Shown here: piece after piece, positions 1 to 9,501 of the stretch
Layout: each line of letters starts with the position of its first letter
How positions within the stretch are numbered: the stretch's first letter is position 1
NCBI RefSeq assembly: GCF_014174155.1
Contig: NZ_JABEQM010000003.1
Location: 186,001-250,000 of the forward strand
Reading direction: 5' to 3'
DNA length: 64,000 nt
DNA from: Gluconacetobacter tumulisoli
Lineage (GTDB): Bacteria; Pseudomonadota; Alphaproteobacteria; Acetobacterales; Acetobacteraceae
Position numbers and translations under genes: made by a program
Notes under the pieces: generated by a model
What the model was told of the DNA's origin: nothing
Databases searched by the model: none
Seen by the model: the letters and a program-made list of their open reading frames with translations, nothing else

Positions 1-851
1 ATTATGTGTTTCCCAAACCCGGCGAGGTCACGTATTTCCGGGAAAAGGGGATGAATATCTTCAGGATCTCGGTGCTCTGGGAACGGTTGCAGCCGGTGCG
101 GCAGGGTAATCTGGACCCCGCCTATCTGGGGCGACTGCGCGATTTCATCGCGGAGGCGAACCAGTCTGGCGCGAAAGTCATTGTCGATGTGCATGATTAC
201 GGCCGTTATCGTGGCGTGCCGATCGGCACGGACCCGGTGACATCCGGCGATTTTCGGGATTTCTGGGCCCGCATGGCCACTGCATTCGGCGGAAATTCGG
301 GCGTCATGTTCGGCCTGATGAACGAACCGCAACTGCATTCGGCCGACGCCTGGCGCGATATCCAGCAGCAGGCCATCCTGGGCATCAGGGGGACGGGGGC
401 GAAAAATCCCATCCTTGTCTCGGGAATTTCATGGGATGCGGCGCATAATTTCGCCACGGTGAACGGACAGGCCTTGAAATCGCTGCAGGATCCGGCGCAC
501 GCCCTGCTGTATGAGGTCCATGAATATTTCGATGCCGACAGCTCGGGGCGCAGTCCCGACTGCATTCCTGCAAGCCAGGTCATCGGCCGCCTGGCGCCGT
601 TCACCGCATGGCTGCATCAGACCGGGCACAAGGGTTTCCTGGGGGAATTCGGGGTCGGCCGCAGCGACGCATGCCTGCAGGACCTGGATCGGGTCGTATC
701 CTACCTGGCGGCGAACGCGGATGTGTGGACCGGATGGACCTATTGGGCGGCGGGACCGCTCTGGGGCGAATACATGTATACGCTGGAACCCAAGAACGGA
801 ACGGATCGGCCGCAGATGACGGTGCTGCAGAAATATCTTTCCGGTCGATAG
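1..851 (+). CDS. Glycoside hydrolase family 5 (cellulase-like), 5' truncated
   Basis: The reading frame is open from the first bases of the window, so the true start lies upstream. About 282 residues are visible. They show the GH5 TIM-barrel pattern: an FRISVLWERLQP strand early on, the acid/base motif LMNEPQ with its Glu near residue 103, and the nucleophile motif GFLGEFGVG near residue 215. GH5 enzymes cut beta-1,4-linked glucans. It is followed by a glycosyltransferase and a flippase on the same strand, so a role in trimming or releasing a beta-glucan-containing exopolysaccharide fits better than nutrient cellulose degradation; that role is inferred. A signal peptide cannot be assessed because the N-terminus is missing. 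Confidence 0.85.
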   Translation, partial: YVFPKPGEVTYFREKGMNIFRISVLWERLQPVRQGNLDPAYLGRLRDFIAEANQSGAKVIVDVHDYGRYRGVPIGTDPVTSGDFRDFWARMATAFGGNSGVMFGLMNEPQLHSADAWRDIQQQAILGIRGTGAKNPILVSGISWDAAHNFATVNGQALKSLQDPAHALLYEVHEYFDADSSGRSPDCIPASQVIGRLAPFTAWLHQTGHKGFLGEFGVGRSDACLQDLDRVVSYLAANADVWTGWTYWAAGPLWGEYMYTLEPKNGTDRPQMTVLQKYLSGR

Positions 852-930
852 GCGTGCGCCATGGACCGCGTCGGTCGGGAGGGCCGGCCTATCGTCTGCC
901 GTGGGATGAACGAGAGGGAGGCATGTTGCG

Positions 931-2085
931 ATGACGGACCCGATTATCGACGTTCTGGTCCCGGCCTATAATGCGCAGAGCACGATCCGGTCGTCGATCG
1001 ACAGCCTTCGCGGCCAGACCATCCGGAACATCCGGATCGTGGTCGTCGATGACGGATCCACGGACAGGACGGGCGAGATATTGGCCGGGATGGCCCGCGA
1101 CGACCCGCGGATCACGGTCCTGACACAGGCCAACCAGGGGATCGTCGCGGCGCTGTCCCACGGGCTGGGGGCATGCGGCGCGCCGTTCATCGCGCGGCAC
1201 GATGCCGATGACCTGGCCGCCTCCGATCGTCTGGAGCGACAGGTGCGGTACCTGGAGGAGCATCCGGACTGCGTTGCCGTGTCGGGCGGGGGGATACATA
1301 TCGACGTAGATGGCCGGCCGACAAGCGGGCGGGTGCGCCTGGCATCCGTGGATGCGGCCGATCCGGCCTGGGCGCCTGCGCGGGAGCCTTATCTGCCGCA
1401 GCCGTTCCTGCTGATGCGGCGCTCGGCGTTCGACCGGGTCGGCGGTTACCGCAGCCTGGCGGTCGCCGAGGACAGCGACCTGTACTGGCGCCTGTCCGAA
1501 ATCGGGCCATTGCGGAACATCGACCAGAATTTCGGGTCCTATCGCGTGCATGCCGGCAGTATCTCGAGCCGGTCCATCCGTAACGGCCGGTCGCTGGCAT
1601 TCTGGTCTCAGATGGCCGCCCTGTCGGCGCGGCGACGGCGGGCCGGGCAGCCCGACCTGGTCTTCACGCCCGACACGATGCGTCAGCGCGAGGCGTCGGT
1701 CACGCTGGATGATTTCTTCCAGTCCGGATGCGCGGGCCTGACGGGCGGCGAGCGGTCATGGCTGGCCCTGGCGCTGGGGATGAAGCTGGTGGCGCTGGCC
1801 CTCTATCGGCCTTATGAGCCGGACAGCGCCGACTGTGATTTCATTCGCCGCGCAGTGCGGGATCCGCATGCCCCCATTACGGTCGAAAATCGGGCGGAGA
1901 TCGCGGACCTGCTGATGGCAACCGCGACGCGCCTGGCGATCCATGGCCGCCTTCGCGATGCGGCGAAGCTGGTGTCGCCGGCCCGCTATCCCGTCTTGCT
2001 GGGGCGTATCTCGTTCCGCCTGGTGTTGCCGGCGGGACTGCGAGATGCCGTCAAGCGGGCGGCCGGACGCGTCCAGCCGGCCTGA
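931..2085 (+). CDS. Family 2 glycosyltransferase
   Basis: A 384-residue GT-A enzyme. The N-terminus has the GT2 opening IDVLVPAYNAQSTI, then VVVDDGSTDRTGEI and the metal-binding region RHDADDLA near residue 90. The acceptor side contains a VAEDSDLYWRL block (the ED acidic pair expected of GT2 enzymes). No transmembrane segments are evident, so it should act at the cytoplasmic face of the inner membrane on a lipid-linked sugar. It lies 79 bp after the GH5 gene and 61 bp before a flippase, consistent with an exopolysaccharide operon. Donor and acceptor cannot be told from the sequence. Confidence 0.88.
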   Translation: MTDPIIDVLVPAYNAQSTIRSSIDSLRGQTIRNIRIVVVDDGSTDRTGEILAGMARDDPRITVLTQANQGIVAALSHGLGACGAPFIARHDADDLAASDRLERQVRYLEEHPDCVAVSGGGIHIDVDGRPTSGRVRLASVDAADPAWAPAREPYLPQPFLLMRRSAFDRVGGYRSLAVAEDSDLYWRLSEIGPLRNIDQNFGSYRVHAGSISSRSIRNGRSLAFWSQMAALSARRRRAGQPDLVFTPDTMRQREASVTLDDFFQSGCAGLTGGERSWLALALGMKLVALALYRPYEPDSADCDFIRRAVRDPHAPITVENRAEIADLLMATATRLAIHGRLRDAAKLVSPARYPVLLGRISFRLVLPAGLRDAVKRAAGRVQPA

Positions 2086-2146
2086 TGCCGACCATCGCGC
2101 GAGCCGGGACGGATCGCATCAATCCTGAAGAGTTATTGGGGGTTTC

Positions 2147-3679
2147 ATGACGGCACAAGCGGAACGGCCCGCTGGCAGGCAGGGCGGTCTGGGCAAGGCG
2201 GCCACCAGCGGCTTCCTCTGGTTGCTCGTGCAAAGCGTTGCGGCGCGGGGAATCGGCTTCGTTTCGCAACTGGCGCTGGCATGGCTGCTGACGCCCGCCG
2301 ATTTCGGTGTGATCGGCCTGGCCTATACCGTGTTCGGGATCGCCAACGCCTTGGTCAGCTTCGGAGTAGATGATGTCCTGCTGCAACGCCAGAAGGCGAT
2401 CATGCTCTGGACCGCGCCCGCCTTCTGGATCTGCCTGTCGCTGGGCATGCTGGGCATGGTAGGCATGCTGGCCGCGGCGCCGTTCGCCGCACGCTGGTAT
2501 CATTCCCCCGAACTGGTGGGGCTGATCGCGGCCCTGGCCGTCGCGACGCCGATCAAGACGCTGGCCACCGTGCCCTCGGTCAGGATCCGCGCCGACATGA
2601 ACTTCCGGTTCCTGGCCGCATACAACACGTTCGAAATCTTCGCGTTGCAACTGGGCACGATCCTTCTGGCGTGGCTGGGTTGCGGGGCATACAGCTTTGC
2701 CATCCCGATCCCGGCACTTGCGGTCATCAAGGCGGCGCTGTTCTGGTGGAAGGCACCGCCGCGTATCGGCCGGATGTTCCGGAAGGTGCAACTGCAATAC
2801 ATACTGGGCAGCAGCACGACCGTCTTCGCGACGCGGACGATCATCGAAATCGTCAATCAGGGGGATTATATCGTGCTGGGGCTCATCGCCTCGCATTCCG
2901 TGGTCGGCCTGTATTTCTTCGCCTTCCGGTTCTCGGCGCAACCCGTCCGCATGCTGGCGGGGAATTTCATCAACGTCCTGCTGCCGGCCTTCGCCCAGTT
3001 GCGGGGCGACCCGCCCCGCCAGACCGAGGCCGCGCTGAAGGCATGCCGCCTGCTGGCCTATATGGTCGTGCCGTTCTGCTTCATGCAGGCCGCCCTCGCG
3101 GGGCCGGGGCTGCATATCCTGTTCGGCGAACGCTGGATCAAGGCGGTGCCCTACGTCCAGATCCTGAGCATGGGCCTGCCCTTCGACGCGGTGTCGTGGA
3201 TCACCGGATCACTGTTGAGCGCGCGGCGCGAGTTCCGCGCCGGACTGATCTTCGCCCTGATCTCGGCGCCGATCTTCTTCGGCATGGCGATCGCAGGGGG
3301 GCTGCTGGGCAGCGCGTTCGGCGTGGCGGTGGCGGTGGCGATCTATTACTTCACGTACCCACCGCTATGTTCGCTGTTGATTCTGCGCCGGTGCGGTGTT
3401 GCGGTCGGCCGGGTCCTCGAACTCTATATCATGCCGTTTCTGGTATCCGCTCTGGCGATTGGCGGCGGCTATCTGATCTCTGTGATGCCGGTGATCCGGA
3501 CGTATGATCTGGCCAGAATCATCGTGATCGGTGGTGTCGGGACGGGATTATATCCCGTCATTCTCTATGTCCTGAGGCGGGATGTCTTCGATCAGTTGTG
3601 CGATCGTTTTGGGGGGATTATCGGAAAATTCCGTCGGGTCAGGCTCGCCGCCCCGCAGGCTGTGGCGTCGGGCGGCTGA
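2147..3679 (+). CDS. Wzx-type polysaccharide flippase (MOP superfamily)
   Basis: A 510-residue protein with roughly 12-14 hydrophobic segments. The N-terminal pattern (GFLWLLVQSVAARGIGFVSQ, then LAWLLTPADFGVIGLA) is typical of Wzx/RfbX-type lipopolysaccharide and exopolysaccharide exporters. These proteins move undecaprenyl-diphosphate-linked repeat units across the inner membrane. It is preceded by a GT2 gene and a GH5 gene on the same strand, and ends 11 bp from a convergent 2OG oxygenase gene. It is one of two flippase genes in the window; the other is at 49.5-51.0 kb in a different locus, so two polymers are probably assembled. Confidence 0.85.
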   Translation: MTAQAERPAGRQGGLGKAATSGFLWLLVQSVAARGIGFVSQLALAWLLTPADFGVIGLAYTVFGIANALVSFGVDDVLLQRQKAIMLWTAPAFWICLSLGMLGMVGMLAAAPFAARWYHSPELVGLIAALAVATPIKTLATVPSVRIRADMNFRFLAAYNTFEIFALQLGTILLAWLGCGAYSFAIPIPALAVIKAALFWWKAPPRIGRMFRKVQLQYILGSSTTVFATRTIIEIVNQGDYIVLGLIASHSVVGLYFFAFRFSAQPVRMLAGNFINVLLPAFAQLRGDPPRQTEAALKACRLLAYMVVPFCFMQAALAGPGLHILFGERWIKAVPYVQILSMGLPFDAVSWITGSLLSARREFRAGLIFALISAPIFFGMAIAGGLLGSAFGVAVAVAIYYFTYPPLCSLLILRRCGVAVGRVLELYIMPFLVSALAIGGGYLISVMPVIRTYDLARIIVIGGVGTGLYPVILYVLRRDVFDQLCDRFGGIIGKFRRVRLAAPQAVASGG

Positions 3680-3690
3680 TTGCGGCGTAT

Positions 3691-4671
3691 TCAGCGCCCG
3701 CGGGAACGATGCGTCATGCGGGCCCGTACCCTGCGCCGGACTTTCTGCAACAGCCGTACGATCGGGGTCGGCAGGGTATTATGCAGCGCGATCTGCAAGC
3801 GGGCGCTTGCCGACTGGCCCGGTCGTGAAACATAGACAGTCGTTGATTTCATGTCCGCCGTTGCATCGTTGGTGTAGAAATAGGCAATCAGCGCCTTACG
3901 TTCGAGGCCGGGCTTGATATGGGTCGGATGCCCGTGAGCCGCTATTTTCGACTGCTCCATCAGCACGGTTCGTCCGAAATGGGGCGCGATTTCCACCGCG
4001 CGCGCGGATGGCCGCACCGTCCAGAGTTCCAGATTTCCCCCATTTTGGGTGTCCCAATCCGGATTGAGATACGTCAGCATCGCGAGGCGATTGGTCAGGC
4101 TGGTCTGGGGATGTTTCTGGAAATCGATATGAAGGTCGAAATGTCCGCCGCCCGACACCACGTGCATGCCGCCCCCGAAAAGGGATGGATCAGGCAGGAG
4201 GTTTTCGATACCCGTCAGGCTGGTCAGCAGACGAAGAAACGGACCGGAGTAAACAAAATCGAAATATCTCTGTACATGGGATGGAAGGTCTGAATTCGGA
4301 ACCGTAGCGGTCTTCTTCTGCAGGGCCGTATCATAGCATTGCCATTGCCAATCGCTGCGATGGCGATACGCGTCCAGTATCGGCAACAGCCAATTTTCCG
4401 GAAACAGGTCGTCGATGATCAGGTGGGGGAATGGGTGTGCCGACTGATAGCGGCCCCGCAATCGTTCGGCCGATTCCTTCAGGCCGAGCGCACGGACGGT
4501 GAAGGGGGGCAATGACCCCGTGATGGACGGTGTATCGCCAGAAATGGTCGGACCCATATTAAATCGCTCATCACAGGTGTGGGACGAGGAGAATGAATGA
4601 CAGGCCGATGTCGAAAAGCCCGGGCGGGAAATGGGTGAAACAGGCGCGGGTTTCCGTTTTCGCTCTGACAT
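3691..4671 (-). CDS. 2-oxoglutarate/Fe(II)-dependent oxygenase family protein
   Basis: A 326-residue protein with the double-stranded beta-helix iron site: HID at about residues 181-183, a distal His in AAHGHPTH at about 246-248, and a 2-oxoglutarate-binding Arg in ERKALIAYFY near 258. These enzymes hydroxylate proteins or small molecules. The first Met has GGAG six bases upstream and is preferred. An internal Met at residue 39 (position 4557) is the alternative, because the first 38 residues are low-complexity and not part of the domain. It sits between the flippase and an acyltransferase, so it may modify a saccharide or envelope component; the substrate is unknown. Confidence 0.78.
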   Translation of the reverse strand: MSERKRKPAPVSPISRPGFSTSACHSFSSSHTCDERFNMGPTISGDTPSITGSLPPFTVRALGLKESAERLRGRYQSAHPFPHLIIDDLFPENWLLPILDAYRHRSDWQWQCYDTALQKKTATVPNSDLPSHVQRYFDFVYSGPFLRLLTSLTGIENLLPDPSLFGGGMHVVSGGGHFDLHIDFQKHPQTSLTNRLAMLTYLNPDWDTQNGGNLELWTVRPSARAVEIAPHFGRTVLMEQSKIAAHGHPTHIKPGLERKALIAYFYTNDATADMKSTTVYVSRPGQSASARLQIALHNTLPTPIVRLLQKVRRRVRARMTHRSRGR

Positions 4672-4865
4672 GGCATCTCCGGTTTAAAACGGGACCGTGA
4701 CCATGGGCTGAACGGTGTGAACGCTATCTCATATTACAAAATGATGTAAAGCATTCGGTTGCATATCCGGCGCAGTTCGTATCTGAGGCGAGGATCTGAA
4801 CGCTGGAGGCGTCTTTCTGGCCGCAGCATGGCGCACATGCCGCCACGCTGTATCCTGCGATGATT

Positions 4866-6011
4866 CTATAGCCTGCCGGCGGTGTTGCCCTCGACCATTC
4901 GGTGGGCGGCGCCACGCGTTTTCAGGTTCAGGAAAATCCGGGCCTGCTCTGTCAGGGGTTTTTCCAGGTACCTGTGCATCATTACGCCCAGAAGCAACGC
5001 GGCCAGCACGTTGGCCGGGTGCAGCAGGGTTGTCGTCAGAACGGGCAATCCCGACAGGCTGGCCGCCTTGCCGACAATTTTGCCGGTCATGTCGAATGCA
5101 ATCTGTTGAAACAGATATATCGCATAGGACGCCGCGCCCAATTCCAGCAGGATGCGGCTGCGCGGCATATATCCCGCGCGTTCGAGGGAAAGAGCCGCCG
5201 ATGCGATGACGATCGCCCCCGCGCCGAACAGCAGGTCATGGTGGAACGGGATGAGAAGAAGAAAGCCGATCGTCAGGGCGGCCGTAGCGCCGGCAATCCA
5301 TCGGCCCGGCATCCGGTTCAGCCGGATGCCGTAAAGGCGTCCCAGTACCATGCCGGCAAGAAATTCAAGAAGCAGGGGGGAGGTATAGATCGTCAGGGCC
5401 GGTGTACGGGGCGGCCACGTGGCGCCCAGCATGACGAGAGTACCAAACAGGACGGCCACGACGCCGAGGCGCCGTGAACCGTCCAGCATCAGGAGGGCGC
5501 CGAAAACCAGATAGAAAAAGACCTCGTACTGCAACGTCCAGCCCAGATAGAGCGTCGGCCAGATATGACCGCCTGGTCCCCAGGCGGGAATGAACAGCAG
5601 CGAGGCCAGCAGGTGGCCGGGACTCCGATCGGTGACCGAGGGCGTGAAGATGCCTCCGGCCGCCAGCAGAATCGTCAGGGCCGTGGCGGCCCAGTAAGGC
5701 GGGACGATGCGCGCGATGCGGTCCAGGTAGAAATGTCGCGGCCCTATATCGCGTCCATCGGTCAGCGCGATCATGATGAATCCGCTGATGACGAAGAACA
5801 GGTCTACGCCGTGCTGGAAAAATCTAACGTCGGGAAAGATATTTTGGAACTGATGAAACAGCACGACACCGATCGCCGCCATGGCCCGGAGATATTGGAT
5901 CGAGACGATCGTATTGCGGCCGCGCAGATGATCGGGCGAGGGGGGTGCGACATTCCCGGCCCTGCGGTTCGGTGCGTCTCGATCGGCGTGGGCGGGGTGG
6001 GGCGTCCGCAT
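4866..6011 (-). CDS. Acyltransferase 3 family membrane protein (polysaccharide O-acylation)
   Basis: A 381-residue integral membrane protein with about ten hydrophobic segments. It shows the acyltransferase-3 hallmarks: SIQYLRAMAAIGVVLFHQ with the essential His, then GVDLFFVISGF and later RIARIVPPYW. Members such as OafA and ExoZ transfer acetyl or other acyl groups to sugars at the inner membrane. The frame is open further upstream to a Met at 6122, but the Met at 6011 has GGAG seven bases before it, so it is chosen. Next to the 2OG oxygenase and flippase it probably decorates the same exopolysaccharide. Confidence 0.85.
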   Translation of the reverse strand: MRTPHPAHADRDAPNRRAGNVAPPSPDHLRGRNTIVSIQYLRAMAAIGVVLFHQFQNIFPDVRFFQHGVDLFFVISGFIMIALTDGRDIGPRHFYLDRIARIVPPYWAATALTILLAAGGIFTPSVTDRSPGHLLASLLFIPAWGPGGHIWPTLYLGWTLQYEVFFYLVFGALLMLDGSRRLGVVAVLFGTLVMLGATWPPRTPALTIYTSPLLLEFLAGMVLGRLYGIRLNRMPGRWIAGATAALTIGFLLLIPFHHDLLFGAGAIVIASAALSLERAGYMPRSRILLELGAASYAIYLFQQIAFDMTGKIVGKAASLSGLPVLTTTLLHPANVLAALLLGVMMHRYLEKPLTEQARIFLNLKTRGAAHRMVEGNTAGRL

Positions 6012-6180
6012 GCTGGGGCTCCGTCCTACGTCATGCTGCAAGGACTTCAGGATATCGCATCCCGCCGGGCCTGACAGGACCATAATGATCGGATCGGGGA
6101 ATCGTTCCGATATTTCTTCCATGCCGTGGAACGGGTGTGGAAGAAGGGGCGGGTCTGTGGTGGTCGACCCGCCTCCAGGA

Positions 6181-7236
6181 CTACGCGCCTGCCGGCAAGG
6201 TCGCCATGTCGATGACGAAGCGGTATTTCACGTCGGACCGCAGCATCCGTTCGTAGGCGGTTTCGATCTGATCCATGCGGATCATCTCGATATCGGCGGC
6301 GATGCCGTGTTCGCCGCAGAAATCCAGCATCTCCTGGGTTTCGGGAATGCCGCCGATCAGCGAGCCGGCGAAGCTGCGGCGTTTCATCAGCAGGCCGAAC
6401 ACCGAAACCGGCAGGGGGTCTTCGGGCGCGCCGACCTGCACCAGGGTGCCGTCGCGCTTCAGAAGGTTCAGGTAGGCGTTGATGTCGTGGTTGGCGGCGA
6501 CCGCATCCAGGATGAAATCGAAGCGTCCGGCCTCGCGCGCCATGGCGTCCGGGTCGCGCGACAGCACAACCTCGTGCGCGCCGAGGCGAAGCCCGTCCTC
6601 GATCTTGCTGGCGGAAGTGGTGAACAGGACGACTTCCGCCCCGAAGGCGCGGGCGAACTTGACCCCCATGTGGCCCAGACCACCCAGGCCGACGATGCCG
6701 ACGCGCTGGCCCGGCCCGACCTTCCAGTGGCGCAGCGGCGAATAGGTCGTGATGCCGGCGCACAGCAACGGCGCCACTGCGGCGAGATCCAGGTGACCCG
6801 GCACTTTCAGGACGAAGGCCTGGTCGACCACGATGGCGCGGGAATAGCCGCCGAAGGTGATGCCGCGTCCATGGAGGTCCTGGCCGTTATAGGTGCCGAC
6901 GAATCCGTTTTCGCAATATTGCTCGAACCCGTCGCGGCAGCTCTGGCAGGTGCGGCAGGAATCGACCAGGCAGCCGACGCCCACCAGGTCACCGGCCCTG
7001 AAGCGGGTGACCGACGCGCCCGTTTCCGTCACGCGGCCGACGATCTCGTGACCCGGGACGCATGGATAGATCGTGTTGCGCCATTCGTTGCGGGCCTGGT
7101 GCAGGTCGGAATGGCATACCCCGCAGAACAGGATGTCGATGCGGACGTCCTCGGGCCCGGTATCGCGTCGCTCGAACCCGAAAGGGGCGAGGGGCGCATC
7201 GGCGGCGGTGGCGGCGTAACCTGTACATGCGAACAT
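6181..7236 (-). CDS. Zinc-dependent NAD(P) alcohol dehydrogenase, cinnamyl-alcohol dehydrogenase/YahK type
   Basis: A 351-residue MDR-superfamily enzyme. It has the catalytic zinc region GVCHSDLHQARNEW and the GHE motif VPGHEIVG. The structural-zinc Cys cluster is CRTCQSCRDGFEQYC and the Rossmann signature is VGLGGLGHMGVKFA. The family interconverts aldehydes and alcohols, generally with NADPH preference for YahK-like members. The frame extends upstream to 7377, but the start at 7236 (MFACTGYAA) has AGGAG nine bases upstream and gives the usual family length. It is a single gene between the acyltransferase and the porin. Confidence 0.92.
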   Translation of the reverse strand: MFACTGYAATAADAPLAPFGFERRDTGPEDVRIDILFCGVCHSDLHQARNEWRNTIYPCVPGHEIVGRVTETGASVTRFRAGDLVGVGCLVDSCRTCQSCRDGFEQYCENGFVGTYNGQDLHGRGITFGGYSRAIVVDQAFVLKVPGHLDLAAVAPLLCAGITTYSPLRHWKVGPGQRVGIVGLGGLGHMGVKFARAFGAEVVLFTTSASKIEDGLRLGAHEVVLSRDPDAMAREAGRFDFILDAVAANHDINAYLNLLKRDGTLVQVGAPEDPLPVSVFGLLMKRRSFAGSLIGGIPETQEMLDFCGEHGIAADIEMIRMDQIETAYERMLRSDVKYRFVIDMATLPAGA

Positions 7237-7542
7237 GGCGGGAGGCTCCTTCCTGGTCGTCAGGGGATGGATCCGCAGGACGATCGGTCGGGTCCTGATC
7301 GGTCGGGTCCCGTCCTGCGGCGTGGCAGATGCACGGCTGGGGAGGGCGCCACGTTGGGCGCCCCGGCGTTCCAGCATCCGGTCGGTATATTCTGTGGGCA
7401 GCGCGCCGGCCTGTCCAGCGCGTGCGGGTCCTGTGCGGACAGCACGATCGCGGTCGTGCCGATCATGTCGGTCGGTTGCGCCTGCGTGTGGTGCCGGCCC
7501 CCGAAACGCGCCTGTGCGTTCAGCGGGTCTTCGTATCCCGCG

Positions 7543-9300
7543 TCAGAACGTGAAATCGAGGTTGGACTGCACGTAAGCCCCCGAGGTCGCGCCGCCGCGT
7601 GTGAATGCGCGCGAGGCGAACAGATATTCGCCATCGAGGCTGAGGGTGATATGCCGCGTGGCGCGCCAGGTGAAGCTGCCCTGCGGGATGGTCGCGGTAT
7701 AGGCCCCGCCGCGCGGACGGTAGGAATAGAAGGTGTTGCTGGAGGTATAGACCGCGTCGTTGACGCTGTTGCGCCACACGACGGGTGCCTTCAGCATCAG
7801 GTTGGTATTCGGGCTGGTGGTCAGGGTGATCAGTGGTCCGATATCGATGATATTCGACAGGCCCAGATCGGTGCTGATATCGAGGTAATAGGCGCTGGGT
7901 ACCCAGGGCGACAGGAAATTGCCCCAGCTTGCGGTCGCGCCCCGGCGGGCGTCGCCGCCCGACGCGTCATCGGCCTGCACGCCGATCGACGGCTTGCCCC
8001 ACCATTTGGCAAAGCGCCAGGACAGCGAGGCGTTGAAGCTGTAGGCCGACACCGGGCGAGCGGGTCCGTTCTTCGCAGCGTTGAAATAGCCGCCCTGCCA
8101 CATTCCGCCCGCCGAAAATTCGATCGGTCCCGCATTGCCCCAGATCCGCATGCCCGGTGTGTCGCGCCGGGTCGAGCCTGCCTGGCTGCCGAACGTCGCG
8201 CCGTCCTGCCTGGGGATCGGGCTGCTGGCCAGGAGGTAGCCCAGGTAGAACGTATCCACGAAGACCTGGCTTTTCTTTCCCAGGAAGGTGAATTGCGGCA
8301 CCGCGTAGGAAGTATAGGCGCCGAACAGGCGCGATCGGTATCCAACCTGATCATGGAAGGGAAGATACGGATTGTCGTTCGTGAGTGTCAGGTCGAACAG
8401 GTCGACCCGGAATCGCTTCCAGAACGCATAGCCCCGGATGCCGTTCCAGGAATAGGGGATGGTGGGATAGACACTGCCGCCCGATACGTAAGGCGGGACA
8501 TCCAGGAACGTCATGCGTCCGACCATGATGCCTGTCGTCGCCCCCAGCAGCCTGCCCCGGACCTCGACGAAAGCCTGCTGCGCATCCAGCTTCGACCGCC
8601 AGCGGCCGGTATAGCCGTAATAATTCATGCCGCCGGCTTCGCCGTTCATCAGTTCGCCATAGAGGCGGACATGCTCGCCCAGATGAAGGTCGGCACCCAG
8701 GTTGAAGCGCAGGTTCGACCGGTAGGAGGGCGACCGCTTCACTGCGCCGAACTGTGCGAACTGGTCGTAGAAGCCGTGATGGCGGAAATTGCCGCTCAAT
8801 GTCAGGTAGATCGATCCGGATTCATTGAACGGAATGTATTTCAGGGGATCGGCCCAATCGATGCGGTTTTGATTATGCCGCAGGCCCGACCAGACCTCGG
8901 CCCAGCGCGATACGGCGTAATATCCCACGGTGCCGAATCCCGCCGCCGCGGCGGTATTGGTGTTGAAGACGCCCCACGGTCCCTGGTGCAACTGCGCTGG
9001 GGGCAGCGGATGCAGCTCCAGCAACTGCGGATTTCCATACAGTTCCGGCCGGCTGGTCAGCGGGGGCAGCATGTTGGGCGCCGGCGCGTGCGGGACGGCG
9101 GCGTCGGCCACGGTCGGTCCGGCGGCAGGTGTCCCGGCGGTCCTGGCCGGTGAAAGCTGGATATGCGTGCCGGTACTGTCGGCGGCGGCCGGCGCAGCAT
9201 GCGCCGGCAAGGTGAATGCAATGCCGACAGTGACGGGCAACATACCCAACCGACAATTTCGGAAGGAGCAGTATGTAGAGAATTTGGCGAACGCACGCAT
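7543..9300 (-). CDS. Alginate-export-family outer-membrane porin
   Basis: A 585-residue secreted beta-barrel protein. A cleavable signal peptide ends near THE motif PAHAAPAA (about residue 35). A Pro/Ala-rich stretch follows, then alternating aromatic strands ending in the C-terminal Phe (QSNLDFTF) expected of BAM substrates. The body (GNFRHHGFYDQFAQ, GEHVRLYGELMNGE) resembles AlgE-like alginate export porins that are abundant in acetic acid bacteria. Despite the family name, many members are probably general solute channels, and nothing nearby suggests alginate synthesis. A second possible start is Met20 at 9243. Confidence 0.8.
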   Translation of the reverse strand: MRAFAKFSTYCSFRNCRLGMLPVTVGIAFTLPAHAAPAAADSTGTHIQLSPARTAGTPAAGPTVADAAVPHAPAPNMLPPLTSRPELYGNPQLLELHPLPPAQLHQGPWGVFNTNTAAAAGFGTVGYYAVSRWAEVWSGLRHNQNRIDWADPLKYIPFNESGSIYLTLSGNFRHHGFYDQFAQFGAVKRSPSYRSNLRFNLGADLHLGEHVRLYGELMNGEAGGMNYYGYTGRWRSKLDAQQAFVEVRGRLLGATTGIMVGRMTFLDVPPYVSGGSVYPTIPYSWNGIRGYAFWKRFRVDLFDLTLTNDNPYLPFHDQVGYRSRLFGAYTSYAVPQFTFLGKKSQVFVDTFYLGYLLASSPIPRQDGATFGSQAGSTRRDTPGMRIWGNAGPIEFSAGGMWQGGYFNAAKNGPARPVSAYSFNASLSWRFAKWWGKPSIGVQADDASGGDARRGATASWGNFLSPWVPSAYYLDISTDLGLSNIIDIGPLITLTTSPNTNLMLKAPVVWRNSVNDAVYTSSNTFYSYRPRGGAYTATIPQGSFTWRATRHITLSLDGEYLFASRAFTRGGATSGAYVQSNLDFTF

Positions 9301-9501
9301 GATCGGGTCTTTGTCTTGTTTTTGATCTTGGGGCCGATCACAGTTATGCTATGACTACAACCCTGTCCTGTATGTGTTGTGGAACATTAGTCGCGGTTCG
9401 TCACTTCGAATTTGCGTGTTCTCCTGCTTTCCTTGCCGGCAGCCGTTTTTTTCCAGTAGATCCCGATTGACAGGCCCCGAAAGGATGGGTTCGTCGGGCG
9501 A

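Noticed and set aside
6010-9153. Very long plus-strand open frame (about 1047 codons)
   Set aside because: It lies antisense to the alcohol dehydrogenase and the porin, both with clear family motifs. Its own translation is Arg/Gly/Ala/Gln-rich and resembles no protein; it is a GC-bias shadow.
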